DNA from: Bacteroidota bacterium | GTDB taxonomy: Bacteria; Bacteroidota; Bacteroidia; Flavobacteriales_D; Crocinitomicaceae | Assembly (NCBI GenBank): GCA_006226555.1 | Contig: SBGS01000059.1 | Location: 1 to 20,216 of the forward strand | Length of the DNA: 20,216 bases | Direction of reading: 5' to 3' | Shown: in pieces, positions 7,661 to 14,964 of the stretch | Position numbering within the stretch: position 1 is the first letter of the stretch | Layout: the number at the start of each line of letters is the position of its first letter | Notes under the pieces: model-generated | Seen by the model: the letters and a program-made list of their open reading frames with translations, nothing else | Database searches by the model: none | Told to the model about the DNA's origin: nothing | Made by a program: the position numbers and the translations under genes

Positions 7661-9516
7661 TGGAAGTTAGATAATTGAGCATTTAATATTCGTTCTTCTT
7701 TGGCCGGATCAGAGATCTTTCCTTTCAGGTATTTCTCGATCATCAAGCTGGCAATAGGTGCTGCCCAGGTTCCTCCGAATCCTGCATTTTCAATAAATAC
7801 CGCGATCGCGATCTTCGGATTGTCCATTGGGGCAAAGGCAATAAAGATCGAGTGGTCCTTACCGTGAGGGTTTTGTGCCGTTCCTGTTTTACCGCAAATA
7901 GTAATTCCAGGGGTTCTAGCCAATCGTGCTGTACCTCCCGGTTCTTCTACCACCGCACGCATTCCTTCAATTACCGGAGGGAAGTGAATGGGATCAACCA
8001 TTGTCTTGTGCTTGTTCAGGAATTGAGGAAGTGGTCCCTTGTCTCCAATGGATTTAACAAAGTGTGGCGTATAGAACCAGCCTCTGTTTGCCATGATGCA
8101 GGCAAGGTTTGCCATCTGAAGAGGAGTAAGCGTAACTTCTCCCTGCCCGATTGCAATCGAATAGATCGTTGAAAATTGCCACCTGTGATGTCCATACCAT
8201 TGATCATAGTATTCTGCATCAGGAATGCGACCGGAGCGTAATCCTGTGATGTCGGTATCTAATTTTACCCCAAAACCGAAGCTGTTCATGTATTTAGCCC
8301 AGCGATTCAACCCCCATTCTGCATCCTCCCAGTCATTTTTGAAATGATCTTGTTGTACAATTCTTCTTGTAACATAGTAGAAGTATGGATTGCAGGACAT
8401 TTTTACTGCCTGGGAAACGTTCTGAGCCGAGGGGTGACCGTGACAACCAACCAGACTTTTTGTACATGGGAACCCGGTATCTTTTGTGATCACACCTTCT
8501 TGCATACCGATCAAGGCCTGAGCCAGCTTAAAGATCGATCCCGGCGGATATTCAGAAGCTAATGGTCTTGGGAACAAGGGCTTGTTCTCATCCGTAACCA
8601 GTTTTGGATAGTTTTCTTTGATCAGGCGATTTCCAACCAACAGATTTGGGTCGTAGTTCGGAGAAGAGACAAGTGCAAGGATCTCACCGGAGGAAGGCTC
8701 TATGGCAACAATACTTCCTTTCTTATTTTTCATGAGCTCTTCACCATAGCCTTGAAGCAGCACATCAAGTCCCAGATGAATCGGATCTGCCTGAACCGCT
8801 GCGGTATCATATTTACCATCCTCAAAAGAACCAACTGTATTGTTCAATGCGGAGGTCACGATATAGTGCACGCCCTTCTTACCCCTGAATTCACTTTCGT
8901 AAAAGCGTTCGATCCCGGCTCTGCCGATCACACTTCCCGGACGATAGAATTTGTCCGCTGCAATTTCTTCTCGCGTTGCTTCAGACAGATACCCCAAAAT
9001 GTTTGCACCGTTGTTATACGGGTAATTACGCATGCTTGAGACCTCCTCAAAAAATCCGGTGTAGTCATCAAGATGAGGTGCGATATGTGAGATCTCATCC
9101 GCTGTCAATTCCTTCATAAAAGGATATGCACGCACACGCTGGTAGTTTGAAGTGGTCTTTCCCGTGATCGGGCTGGTGTAATATCCTTCACCTTCTCGAA
9201 TATCGATGAAGCGTTGACGAACTTCTTCAACCGTCCAACCGATCAGCTTGGCAAACTTTGCGGTATCGAGGTCTTCAATGTCGGCTTCAACCATCATGAG
9301 GTTGTAATATGTTTTGTTCGAAACGATCTTGTTGCCATTCCGATCAAAGACTACTGCTCTAGGAGGAGTGATCTCTCTTCTTTTTTCTGCGATCTGCTGA
9401 GCTCTGAGCTTCCAGGAGTCGTCGATTACCTGCATGTAAAAGAGCTTCAGGGTGTAGATCACACCGATAATCACGATAAACGTGACGAGTACGTATCTCC
9501 TTGCGTCAAAGTTCAT
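7657..9516 (-). CDS. mrdA: Penicillin-binding protein 2 (class B transpeptidase of the elongasome)
   Basis: Cross-links the glycan strands made by RodA. 619 residues: membrane anchor at about 9-29, N-terminal pedestal domain (about 50-240), transpeptidase domain (about 255-595). Active-site motifs are complete: S-I-F-K with Ser327 and Lys330 after Y-P-P-G, S-C-N at 374-376, and K-T-G at 543-545 followed by T-A-Q-N. The pedestal motif P-P-R-A-V-V-F-D-R-N-G (51-61) and the G-R-A-G-I-E-x-F-Y-E block (198-207) are typical of PBP2/MrdA. Start ATG 9516 overlaps the mreD stop and its own stop overlaps rodA, both as ATGA. Order mreC-mreD-mrdA-rodA is the standard one, so the assignment is secure. Confidence 0.96.
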   Translation of the reverse strand: MNFDARRYVLVTFIVIIGVIYTLKLFYMQVIDDSWKLRAQQIAEKRREITPPRAVVFDRNGNKIVSNKTYYNLMMVEADIEDLDTAKFAKLIGWTVEEVRQRFIDIREGEGYYTSPITGKTTSNYQRVRAYPFMKELTADEISHIAPHLDDYTGFFEEVSSMRNYPYNNGANILGYLSEATREEIAADKFYRPGSVIGRAGIERFYESEFRGKKGVHYIVTSALNNTVGSFEDGKYDTAAVQADPIHLGLDVLLQGYGEELMKNKKGSIVAIEPSSGEILALVSSPNYDPNLLVGNRLIKENYPKLVTDENKPLFPRPLASEYPPGSIFKLAQALIGMQEGVITKDTGFPCTKSLVGCHGHPSAQNVSQAVKMSCNPYFYYVTRRIVQQDHFKNDWEDAEWGLNRWAKYMNSFGFGVKLDTDITGLRSGRIPDAEYYDQWYGHHRWQFSTIYSIAIGQGEVTLTPLQMANLACIMANRGWFYTPHFVKSIGDKGPLPQFLNKHKTMVDPIHFPPVIEGMRAVVEEPGGTARLARTPGITICGKTGTAQNPHGKDHSIFIAFAPMDNPKIAIAVFIENAGFGGTWAAPIASLMIEKYLKGKISDPAKEERILNAQLSNFQ

Positions 9517-10028
9517 TCTTTACTGGATTTACTCACAAGTAAAAACTGTAACATCATGCTGAGAATAAAAGAGCTCACAAAGCTTAGTCCTGTTTTCTGA
9601 AGTGTAAAGAGCAGGTCGTTCAATTTGAAGATCTCAAGCAGGAAGAACCACAAGTGATGGATCAGCAGCAAGAGACCATAAGTTTTCAAGAACCAGCTAA
9701 AACCCAGAGAAGCGTATGCATTCTCCACGGTCGATTCATAACCGTCGCGTGGTGAGAAAAGCTTCATGATCATTGGTTTGAGGTAGGCAAAAACCAATAT
9801 TGCCGAGGTGTGCAAACCGTAGGAATCGGACAGCGAATCTATGAACATACCATACCCAAAGGCGATGAGCAGCAGATAAACAACTCCGGTTTCGATCGGT
9901 AAGAGGAAAATGAATAGCGGATAAGGCATGAATTGTAAGCCCCAGCCGATCTCAGCCTGGTTGAAGATCAGTACTTGCAGTAAACCAAGTACTAAAAACC
10001 GTCCGATATGTTTTAAAAATAATGTCAT
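9513..10028 (-). CDS. mreD: Rod shape-determining protein MreD
   Basis: Integral membrane partner of MreC in the cell-elongation complex. 171 residues, with about five hydrophobic segments (approximately 10-25, 38-55, 55-75, 115-135 and 148-166) and short charged loops, normal for MreD. The sequence family is poorly conserved; the G-x-F-I-D-S-L-S (about residues 60-68) matches the frequent MreD pattern of a small residue run followed by D after the third segment. Identification rests on topology plus position: it lies between mreC and mrdA, with 4-base ATGA overlaps at both ends. Confidence 0.9.
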   Translation of the reverse strand: MTLFLKHIGRFLVLGLLQVLIFNQAEIGWGLQFMPYPLFIFLLPIETGVVYLLLIAFGYGMFIDSLSDSYGLHTSAILVFAYLKPMIMKLFSPRDGYESTVENAYASLGFSWFLKTYGLLLLIHHLWFFLLEIFKLNDLLFTLQKTGLSFVSSFILSMMLQFLLVSKSSKE

Positions 10029-10864
10029 TCTACTGGGTCTGGCGGAATATTAGCCTCAAGTGCTTCCTGTTCTTCTTTCAATAAATTTTTAATGACATAC
10101 ACGCGCTGAACACTGCGATAATCCTCACTGTATAACACTTCAATATCCCAAAGAGGTTCACCTTCAACCGGTTTCTTCGCACTTACTTTCCCAACTGTCA
10201 AACCTCTTGGGAAGATACCACCACCACCTCGTGTTACGACTTTCGACCAAAGCTTGACATCAGAGTCATTCGAAACGCCCCACATGGTTCCCTTTCGGGC
10301 GTCATGACCATTCCACTTCAACAATCCGAACTGACCTGATCCCTCGATCATAACATCGATATTGATATTCTCCGTAAGGCATGACTTTACAACGCTAAAA
10401 TGTTCAGAGCTATAATGAATCACACCAATGATGCCCTTATCGGAAAAAACGCCCATTCCGCGTTTTACACCTTGTGCCTTTCCAACATTCAGCGTAAAGT
10501 AGTTATTGCGTTTGGTGTGCGAGCTTTTTATAACCGTAGCAGGAATGTACATATACTGCTGGTGAAACAAGGTGTCATTGATCTTTACCGCACCGTTTTC
10601 CATGCGAATATGCGATTGCGGAAGTTTATTGCGCAATTTGATGTTTTCGCGTTGTAACGCTTTATTGTTTTGATCGAGATTGAAATGCTTGGTGAGCTCA
10701 TTTCGTGCGACCATGATCTGACCGTTGATCTGAGAGGCGGTCGTTAAATATTGTGATCTTGGAAACTCCTTGAAAGTGAAATAAGTAGATAGCGCTATTG
10801 CCTGTAAAAATGCAAAAACGAGGAGGATACGAAACCGTCGAATAAATGCCAGAAAATTGCGCAT
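10025..10864 (-). CDS. mreC: Rod shape-determining protein MreC
   Basis: Bitopic scaffold that activates PBP2-RodA in the periplasm. 279 residues from ATG 10864: basic cytoplasmic start (M-R-N-F-x-x-F-I-R-R-F-R), membrane helix at about 12-30, coiled coil at about 55-85 (N-N-K-A-L-Q-R-E-N-I-K-L-R-N-K-L), then the beta-rich domain containing N-V-G-K-A-Q-G-V-K-R-G-M-G-V (about 130-143) and G-I-I-G-V-I, which are MreC hallmarks. The C terminus is acidic and Pro-rich. A TTG two codons upstream is formed by the -7 box itself and is therefore not used. It is the first gene of an operon running to scoB, with its own promoter. Confidence 0.94.
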   Translation of the reverse strand: MRNFLAFIRRFRILLVFAFLQAIALSTYFTFKEFPRSQYLTTASQINGQIMVARNELTKHFNLDQNNKALQRENIKLRNKLPQSHIRMENGAVKINDTLFHQQYMYIPATVIKSSHTKRNNYFTLNVGKAQGVKRGMGVFSDKGIIGVIHYSSEHFSVVKSCLTENINIDVMIEGSGQFGLLKWNGHDARKGTMWGVSNDSDVKLWSKVVTRGGGGIFPRGLTVGKVSAKKPVEGEPLWDIEVLYSEDYRSVQRVYVIKNLLKEEQEALEANIPPDPVE

Positions 10865-10867
10865 ATA

Positions 10868-10875
10868 CAAATGTA
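10868..10875 (-). promoter_or_regulatory. Bacteroidetes -7 box of the mreC operon (predicted leaderless start)
   Basis: On the minus strand the sequence is TACATTTG, a perfect TAnnTTTG, ending 3 bases before the mreC ATG at 10864. Seventeen bases upstream is TTT in place of the -33 TTG, the same arrangement as at yicC. It lies downstream of the mreB terminator, so it should drive mreC to scoB independently of mreB. Confidence 0.6.
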
Positions 10876-10954
10876 GCTAATAACGAATAAGGAAAGGGTG
10901 ATGTGAATAAATATGTCATAAGAAATGTTAACAATGGAAATGTGTGCAAAACAA

Positions 10955-10982
10955 AAACGCCGCACTCGAAGAGGCGGCGTTT
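10955..10982 (-). terminator. Intrinsic terminator after mreB
   Basis: On the minus strand the 7-bp GC-rich stem ACGCCGC/GCGGCGT (plus-strand positions 10957-10963 and 10974-10980), extended by two A-T pairs, has a 10-base loop and is followed by a T-rich run (TTTTTGTTTT). It lies 23 bases after the mreB stop. This separates mreB from mreC transcription. Confidence 0.85.
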
Positions 10983-11004
10983 CATAGTCTTTATTTTCAG
11001 ACAA

Positions 11005-12030
11005 TTAATCCCTGATCAGGAACTGATATCTGTCGATGTTTTTCAATGCGATCGCAGTACCACGAGCAACAGCTCTTAGCGGATCTTCTGCAATGTGCAC
11101 CGGTAATTTTGTTTTCATGGAAATTCGCTTGTCCAGTCCTCTCAACATAGAACCTCCACCGGCAAGATAAATACCTGTTTTGTAGATATCGGCAGAAAGC
11201 TCCGGAGGAGTGATCTCCAATGCCCCAAGGATCGCCTCTTCAATTTTAGAGATCGATTTATCCAAGGCATGTGCTACTTCAGAGTATGAAATGATGATCT
11301 CCTTAGGAATACCCGTCATCAAATCTTGTCCCTGTACAGGATAATCAGCTGGTGGCTCATCCAGTTCAACAAGAGCAGAACCCACATTGATCTTAATTTC
11401 TTCGGCTGTACGCTCACCAACCAATATGTTGTGCTGGCGACGCATGTATTCCACGATATCTTTTGTAAAGTCGTCTCCCGCAACACGGATAGAACGGTCA
11501 CAAACAATTCCACCAAGTGCAATGACAGCGATCTCAGAGGTACCACCACCGATATCAATGATCATGTTACCCATTGGCTCTTCTACGTCGATTCCAATAC
11601 CGATCGCAGCTGCCATTGGTTCATGGATAAGAAATACTTCCTTCGCTCCGGCATGTTCTGCAGAGTCACGAACGGCGCGCTTTTCAACTTCTGTGATCCC
11701 GGAAGGAATACAGATCACCATACGTAAAGATGGATTGAATAGACTGCGGTTATTTCCGATCATTTTGATCATACCACGGATCATCTGTTCAGCGGCCTGG
11801 AAATCCGCGATCACCCCGTCACGCAATGGACGGATGGTTTCGATCAATTTGTGCGTTTTTCCATGCATCTGCTGCGCACGCTTACCGATCGCAACGATCT
11901 TTCCGGATTGAATATCTTTAGCCACGATCGACGGTTCATCAACAACTACCTTATCATTCATGATGATAAGCGTGTTTGCCGTACCAAGGTCAATCGCGAT
12001 CTCTTGTGTTAAAAAGCTGAAAAGTCCCAT
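11005..12030 (-). CDS. mreB: Rod shape-determining actin homologue MreB
   Basis: Membrane-associated ATP-binding filament that positions the elongasome. 341 residues, typical. Start M-G-L-F-S-F-L-T is the amphipathic N-terminal membrane-binding segment. Actin-fold motifs: phosphate 1 at D14-L-G-T-A-N, phosphate 2 region I-D-I-G-G-G-T-S-E (about residues 158-166), and the adenosine motif L-A-G-G-G-S-M-L-R-G (about 289-298). P-S-I-V-A (34-38) and H-E-P-M-A-A-A-I-G (about 136-144) are also family hallmarks. A terminator follows the gene, so it ends a purH-mreB unit or stands alone; the 74 bases to the purH stop hold no clear promoter, although a TACTTTTC sequence (one mismatch to TAnnTTTG) lies there. 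Confidence 0.97.
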   Translation of the reverse strand: MGLFSFLTQEIAIDLGTANTLIIMNDKVVVDEPSIVAKDIQSGKIVAIGKRAQQMHGKTHKLIETIRPLRDGVIADFQAAEQMIRGMIKMIGNNRSLFNPSLRMVICIPSGITEVEKRAVRDSAEHAGAKEVFLIHEPMAAAIGIGIDVEEPMGNMIIDIGGGTSEIAVIALGGIVCDRSIRVAGDDFTKDIVEYMRRQHNILVGERTAEEIKINVGSALVELDEPPADYPVQGQDLMTGIPKEIIISYSEVAHALDKSISKIEEAILGALEITPPELSADIYKTGIYLAGGGSMLRGLDKRISMKTKLPVHIAEDPLRAVARGTAIALKNIDRYQFLIRD

Positions 12031-12104
12031 GTTCTAATTTCCTGCAGCGTAGTTTTCTACTGAATATACTTCCTTTTTACTGAAAAGTAGTAATAATGTT
12101 TCGT

Positions 12105-13637
12105 TTAATGTTTAAAATGGCGCGTTCCTGTGAAAACCATGGCCATTCCATGCGCATCACAGTAATCGATCGATAATTGATCCTTTACCGATCCTCCCGG
12201 TTGAATGACAGCATGAATGCCTTCCATATCAGCGATCTCAACACAATCCGGGAATGGGAAGAAGGCGTCTGACGCCATAACTGCACCATTCAGATCAAAG
12301 TTGAAGCTTTTTGCTTTGTGGATCGCTTGTTTCAATGCATCAACACGCGATGTTTGACCCGTACCACTTGCCAAAAGCTGACCGTTTTTCGCAAGGACGA
12401 TCGTATTTGACTTTGTGTGTTTAACTAGTTTATTGGCAAATAACAAGTCCTTGATCTCCGCGTCAGTAACACCAACTTTAGTAACGGTAGTAAGGTCAGC
12501 AGCGGTTTCCATTTTCAGATCTTTATCTTGAACAAGCACTCCGTTCAATGCAGTGCGGATCTGTCTTTTTGGAAGTTCAATATCTTTTTGAACCAAAATG
12601 ATACGGTTCTTTTTTTCTTTCAGGATCTCAAGTCCCGCAGCATCATATCCCGGTGCAATCACAACTTCGCAGAATAGTTCGTTGATCGCCTTGGCAGTTT
12701 CAAGATCGATCGTGGTATTGGCGATAAGGATTCCGCCAAATGCGCTGACAGGGTCTCCGGCAAGTGCATCAGCATAAGCTTGTGCAATTGTGCCTCTGGT
12801 AGCTAAACCACACGCATTGTTGTGTTTTAAAATAGCAAATGTTGGATCGTCGTTCTTGAATTCCTGCATCAGCTGAACAGCAGCATCAACGTCCAGCAGG
12901 TTGTTGTAGCTAAGCTCTTTTCCATGCAATTTTTCGAACAATTCATCCAGGTTTCCGAAGAAAGAACCTTCCTGATGAGGGTTTTCACCATAACGAAGGG
13001 GCGTTTCGATCTGAATACTTTCCTTCAGTACAGAGATCGGGTTTTCGCGATTGAAATAATTGAAGATGTGTGTATCGTAGTGCGATGAAACATTGAATGC
13101 ATCACGCGCAAAATCATGTCTTTCTTCTAGTGTTGTTGTGTTTCCTCTTTCGTTTAGGATCTGTTCGAAACGAGCGTACTGATCTTTGGAAGGAATGATC
13201 ACGACATCCTTGTAGTTCTTAGCTGCCGCTCTGATCAATGAAATTCCACCGATATCGATCTTCTCAATGATGGCGTTGTGGTCAGCACCGGAAGCTACAG
13301 TTGCTTCGAATGGATAGAGATCAACGATCACCAGGTCAATACTGGGAATCTCATATTCTTCGATCTGGGCAACATCCTCTGCAAGATCCCTTCTGTTCAG
13401 AATACCACCAAATACTTTTGGGTGTAGGGTTTTAACACGCCCTCCTAAAATAGAAGGGTATGATGTAAGATCCTCCACGCGTTCAACAGGGATTCCCATT
13501 TTTTCAATAAAATCCTGAGTTCCACCGGTTGAGTAGATCGTTACATGGTGTTGGTGTAATGCTTTTACAATCGGACCAAGTCCGTCTTTGTCAAAAACTG
13601 AGATCAATGCCGATTTAATCGCACGTTCATTGCTCAT
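12105..13637 (-). CDS. purH: Bifunctional AICAR transformylase / IMP cyclohydrolase
   Basis: Last two steps of de novo IMP synthesis: formylation of AICAR by 10-formyl-THF, then ring closure. 510 residues from the ATG at 13637 (M-S-N-E-R-A-I-K-S-A-L), the usual length and N terminus of PurH. The IMP cyclohydrolase (MGS-like) domain, about residues 1-150, shows Y-S-T-G-G-T and G-G-R-V-K-T-L-H-P-K. The transformylase part shows R-Y-G-E-N-P-H-Q and K-H-N-N-A-C-G (usually K-H-x-N-P-C-G), and S-G-x-x-Q-x-S-R-V-D near the C terminus; it ends with R-H-F-K-H as most PurH do. The frame is open for 38 more codons upstream, but that part reads as low-complexity intergenic sequence and holds the promoter. 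It neighbours mreB, as in many Bacteroidetes. Confidence 0.97.
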   Translation of the reverse strand: MSNERAIKSALISVFDKDGLGPIVKALHQHHVTIYSTGGTQDFIEKMGIPVERVEDLTSYPSILGGRVKTLHPKVFGGILNRRDLAEDVAQIEEYEIPSIDLVIVDLYPFEATVASGADHNAIIEKIDIGGISLIRAAAKNYKDVVIIPSKDQYARFEQILNERGNTTTLEERHDFARDAFNVSSHYDTHIFNYFNRENPISVLKESIQIETPLRYGENPHQEGSFFGNLDELFEKLHGKELSYNNLLDVDAAVQLMQEFKNDDPTFAILKHNNACGLATRGTIAQAYADALAGDPVSAFGGILIANTTIDLETAKAINELFCEVVIAPGYDAAGLEILKEKKNRIILVQKDIELPKRQIRTALNGVLVQDKDLKMETAADLTTVTKVGVTDAEIKDLLFANKLVKHTKSNTIVLAKNGQLLASGTGQTSRVDALKQAIHKAKSFNFDLNGAVMASDAFFPFPDCVEIADMEGIHAVIQPGGSVKDQLSIDYCDAHGMAMVFTGTRHFKH

Positions 13638-13674
13638 AATACAGAAGGTGTTTAAACGATTAAGAAATAAAGCG

Positions 13675-13682
13675 CAAAAGTA
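13675..13682 (-). promoter_or_regulatory. Candidate -7 box of purH
   Basis: TACTTTTG on the minus strand, perfect for TAnnTTTG, 37 bases upstream of the purH ATG, giving a leader of about 30 bases. There is no TTG at a suitable -33 distance. It lies in the 153-base divergent region with the response-regulator gene. Confidence 0.45.
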
Positions 13683-13790
13683 GGGTATTTCTTTATTTTT
13701 TAGACCATTAAACGGATTAGTTTTTAGGTTTTTTTCAATTTCATTCAACACAACCCTTTGGGAATATTAATTTTATCCAAAAAGACACGA

Positions 13791-14468
13791 ATGGCACAAC
13801 AGGTCCTACTGGTAGAAGATGAAGAGAGCATTGCGGAAATGGTAGCGCTCAACCTTGGGCTGGAGGGGTATGAAGTGGAAGTGATCACTACAGGAACAGA
13901 AGCGGCAGAAGTGATCGCTTCGAACCGGGATTTTGATCTGTTCATATTGGATGTAATGCTGCCGGGTGTCAATGGAGTCGACCTCTGCAGGATGATCAGA
14001 AAGAAGAGCGATACACCTGTATTATTTCTCTCTGCAAAAGGAACCACTACGGATCGCATAGAAGGCTTGAAAGCAGGAGGAAATGATTATCTGCCAAAAC
14101 CGTTTGATCTGGAAGAGCTACTCTTGCGCGTCAATGTGCTTACACAAGGGATCAAGGCTGAGGAAGAAGAGCTGAGCATTGGAAATGCTACTGTAAACAT
14201 GAAGACCTTTGAGGGCACCGACAAGGATGGGAATCAGATTTCCCTATCCAAAAAAGAGGTCGATCTTTTGCGCTTGTTCGCCCAACACGAGGGGGAGGTG
14301 GTTTCGCGCGCGGAAATCTTGGACAAGGTTTGGGGTCAGGACCAGTATCCCACTACACGAACCATTGATAACTTTATATTGCACTTCCGTAAATTATTTG
14401 AGGAAAATCCGCGTGATCCGCGTTATTTTCATTCCATCCGGGGTGTAGGATATAAATTCACAAAATAA
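13791..14468 (+). CDS. OmpR/PhoB-type response regulator, no kinase alongside
   Basis: 225 residues: receiver domain (about 1-118), short linker, winged-helix DNA-binding domain (about 128-224). The receiver has V-E-D-E-E (acidic pocket at 9-11), the phospho-acceptor Asp54 in F-I-L-D-V-M-L-P-G, Ser81 at the conserved Thr/Ser position and Lys103 in L-P-K-P-F. The winged helix shows S-L-S-K-K-E-V-D-L-L-R, the R-T-I-D-N-F recognition-helix end and G-V-G-Y-K-F at the C terminus, all hallmarks of OmpR-type regulators. ATG 13791 is preferred over the in-frame extension starting 11 codons earlier because V-L-L-V-E-D should follow the start closely. It has no sensor kinase next to it and is divergent from purH. 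Phosphorylation partner and regulon cannot be read from the sequence. Confidence 0.9.
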   Translation: MAQQVLLVEDEESIAEMVALNLGLEGYEVEVITTGTEAAEVIASNRDFDLFILDVMLPGVNGVDLCRMIRKKSDTPVLFLSAKGTTTDRIEGLKAGGNDYLPKPFDLEELLLRVNVLTQGIKAEEEELSIGNATVNMKTFEGTDKDGNQISLSKKEVDLLRLFAQHEGEVVSRAEILDKVWGQDQYPTTRTIDNFILHFRKLFEENPRDPRYFHSIRGVGYKFTK

Positions 14469-14511
14469 GTTAGACACGCCGCAAAACGTACGAAACTGCG
14501 TTTGGAAGCGT

Positions 14512-14519
14512 TACCTTTG
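14512..14519 (+). promoter_or_regulatory. Bacteroidetes -7 box of the dCMP deaminase operon (predicted leaderless start)
   Basis: TACCTTTG matches TAnnTTTG and ends 4 bases before the ATG at 14524. No TTG lies at -33 distance; a TTTGG sequence at 14501-14505 is too close. The position implies a leaderless mRNA for the downstream operon. Confidence 0.5.
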
Positions 14520-14523
14520 TGCT

Positions 14524-14964
14524 ATGAGCGAAAAAGCAAAACAATTACGATACGACAAAGCCTATTTGCGCATGGCCAAAACCTGGTCTGAGCTGTCGCA
14601 TTGCAAGAGAAAACAAGTGGGTGCCTTGATAGTCAAGGACAGGATGATCATTTCAGACGGGTACAACGGTACGCCGAGTGGTTTCGATAATGATTGTGAA
14701 GATGAAGCGGGAGATACGCGTTGGTATGTTTTGCATGCAGAAGCAAATGCGATCACGAAAGTTGCACGATCTACGCATAATTGTAACGGAGCCACCCTGT
14801 ATCTGACGCTTTCGCCATGTAAGGAATGCAGTAAGCTTGTGGTGCAGTCCGGAATTTCCAAGGTAGTGTACATGATGGAATATAAGGATGACAGCGGTAT
14901 TCGCTTCTTGGAGAGCGCAGGTATTGAAATTGTACAAATAGAAAATCCATTTGATGAGCAATAG
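14524..14964 (+). CDS. Deoxycytidylate (dCMP) deaminase, ComEB-like
   Basis: Zn-dependent deamination of dCMP to dUMP, feeding thymidylate synthesis. 146 residues, normal for the family. Zinc and catalytic residues are visible: H71-A-E73 and P-C99-K-E-C102, in H-A-E-A-N-A and S-P-C-K-E-C. The N-terminal K-R-K-Q-V-G-A-L-I-V and D-G-Y-N-G-T-P-S-G-F-D-N (45-56) blocks set dCMP deaminases apart from cytidine deaminases and from TadA. The start is the ATG at 14524, four bases after a -7 box. The stop lies inside the beginning of the next gene (11-base overlap), so the downstream protease is probably translationally coupled. Confidence 0.92.
   Translation: MSEKAKQLRYDKAYLRMAKTWSELSHCKRKQVGALIVKDRMIISDGYNGTPSGFDNDCEDEAGDTRWYVLHAEANAITKVARSTHNCNGATLYLTLSPCKECSKLVVQSGISKVVYMMEYKDDSGIRFLESAGIEIVQIENPFDEQ

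Noticed and set aside
11387..11911. Long open frame opposite mreB (plus strand, 174 codons).
   Set aside because: It is antisense to a clearly conserved gene, with no family motif; it is a shadow of mreB codon use.
13638..13751. In-frame extension of purH by 38 codons.
   Set aside because: It is AT-rich, not family-like, and contains a good TAnnTTTG box, so it is promoter rather than coding.
14483..14505. Possible hairpin AAACG...CGTTT after the response regulator as a terminator.
   Set aside because: The stem has 5 bp with a mismatch next to it and no T-tract follows; more likely a chance pairing.
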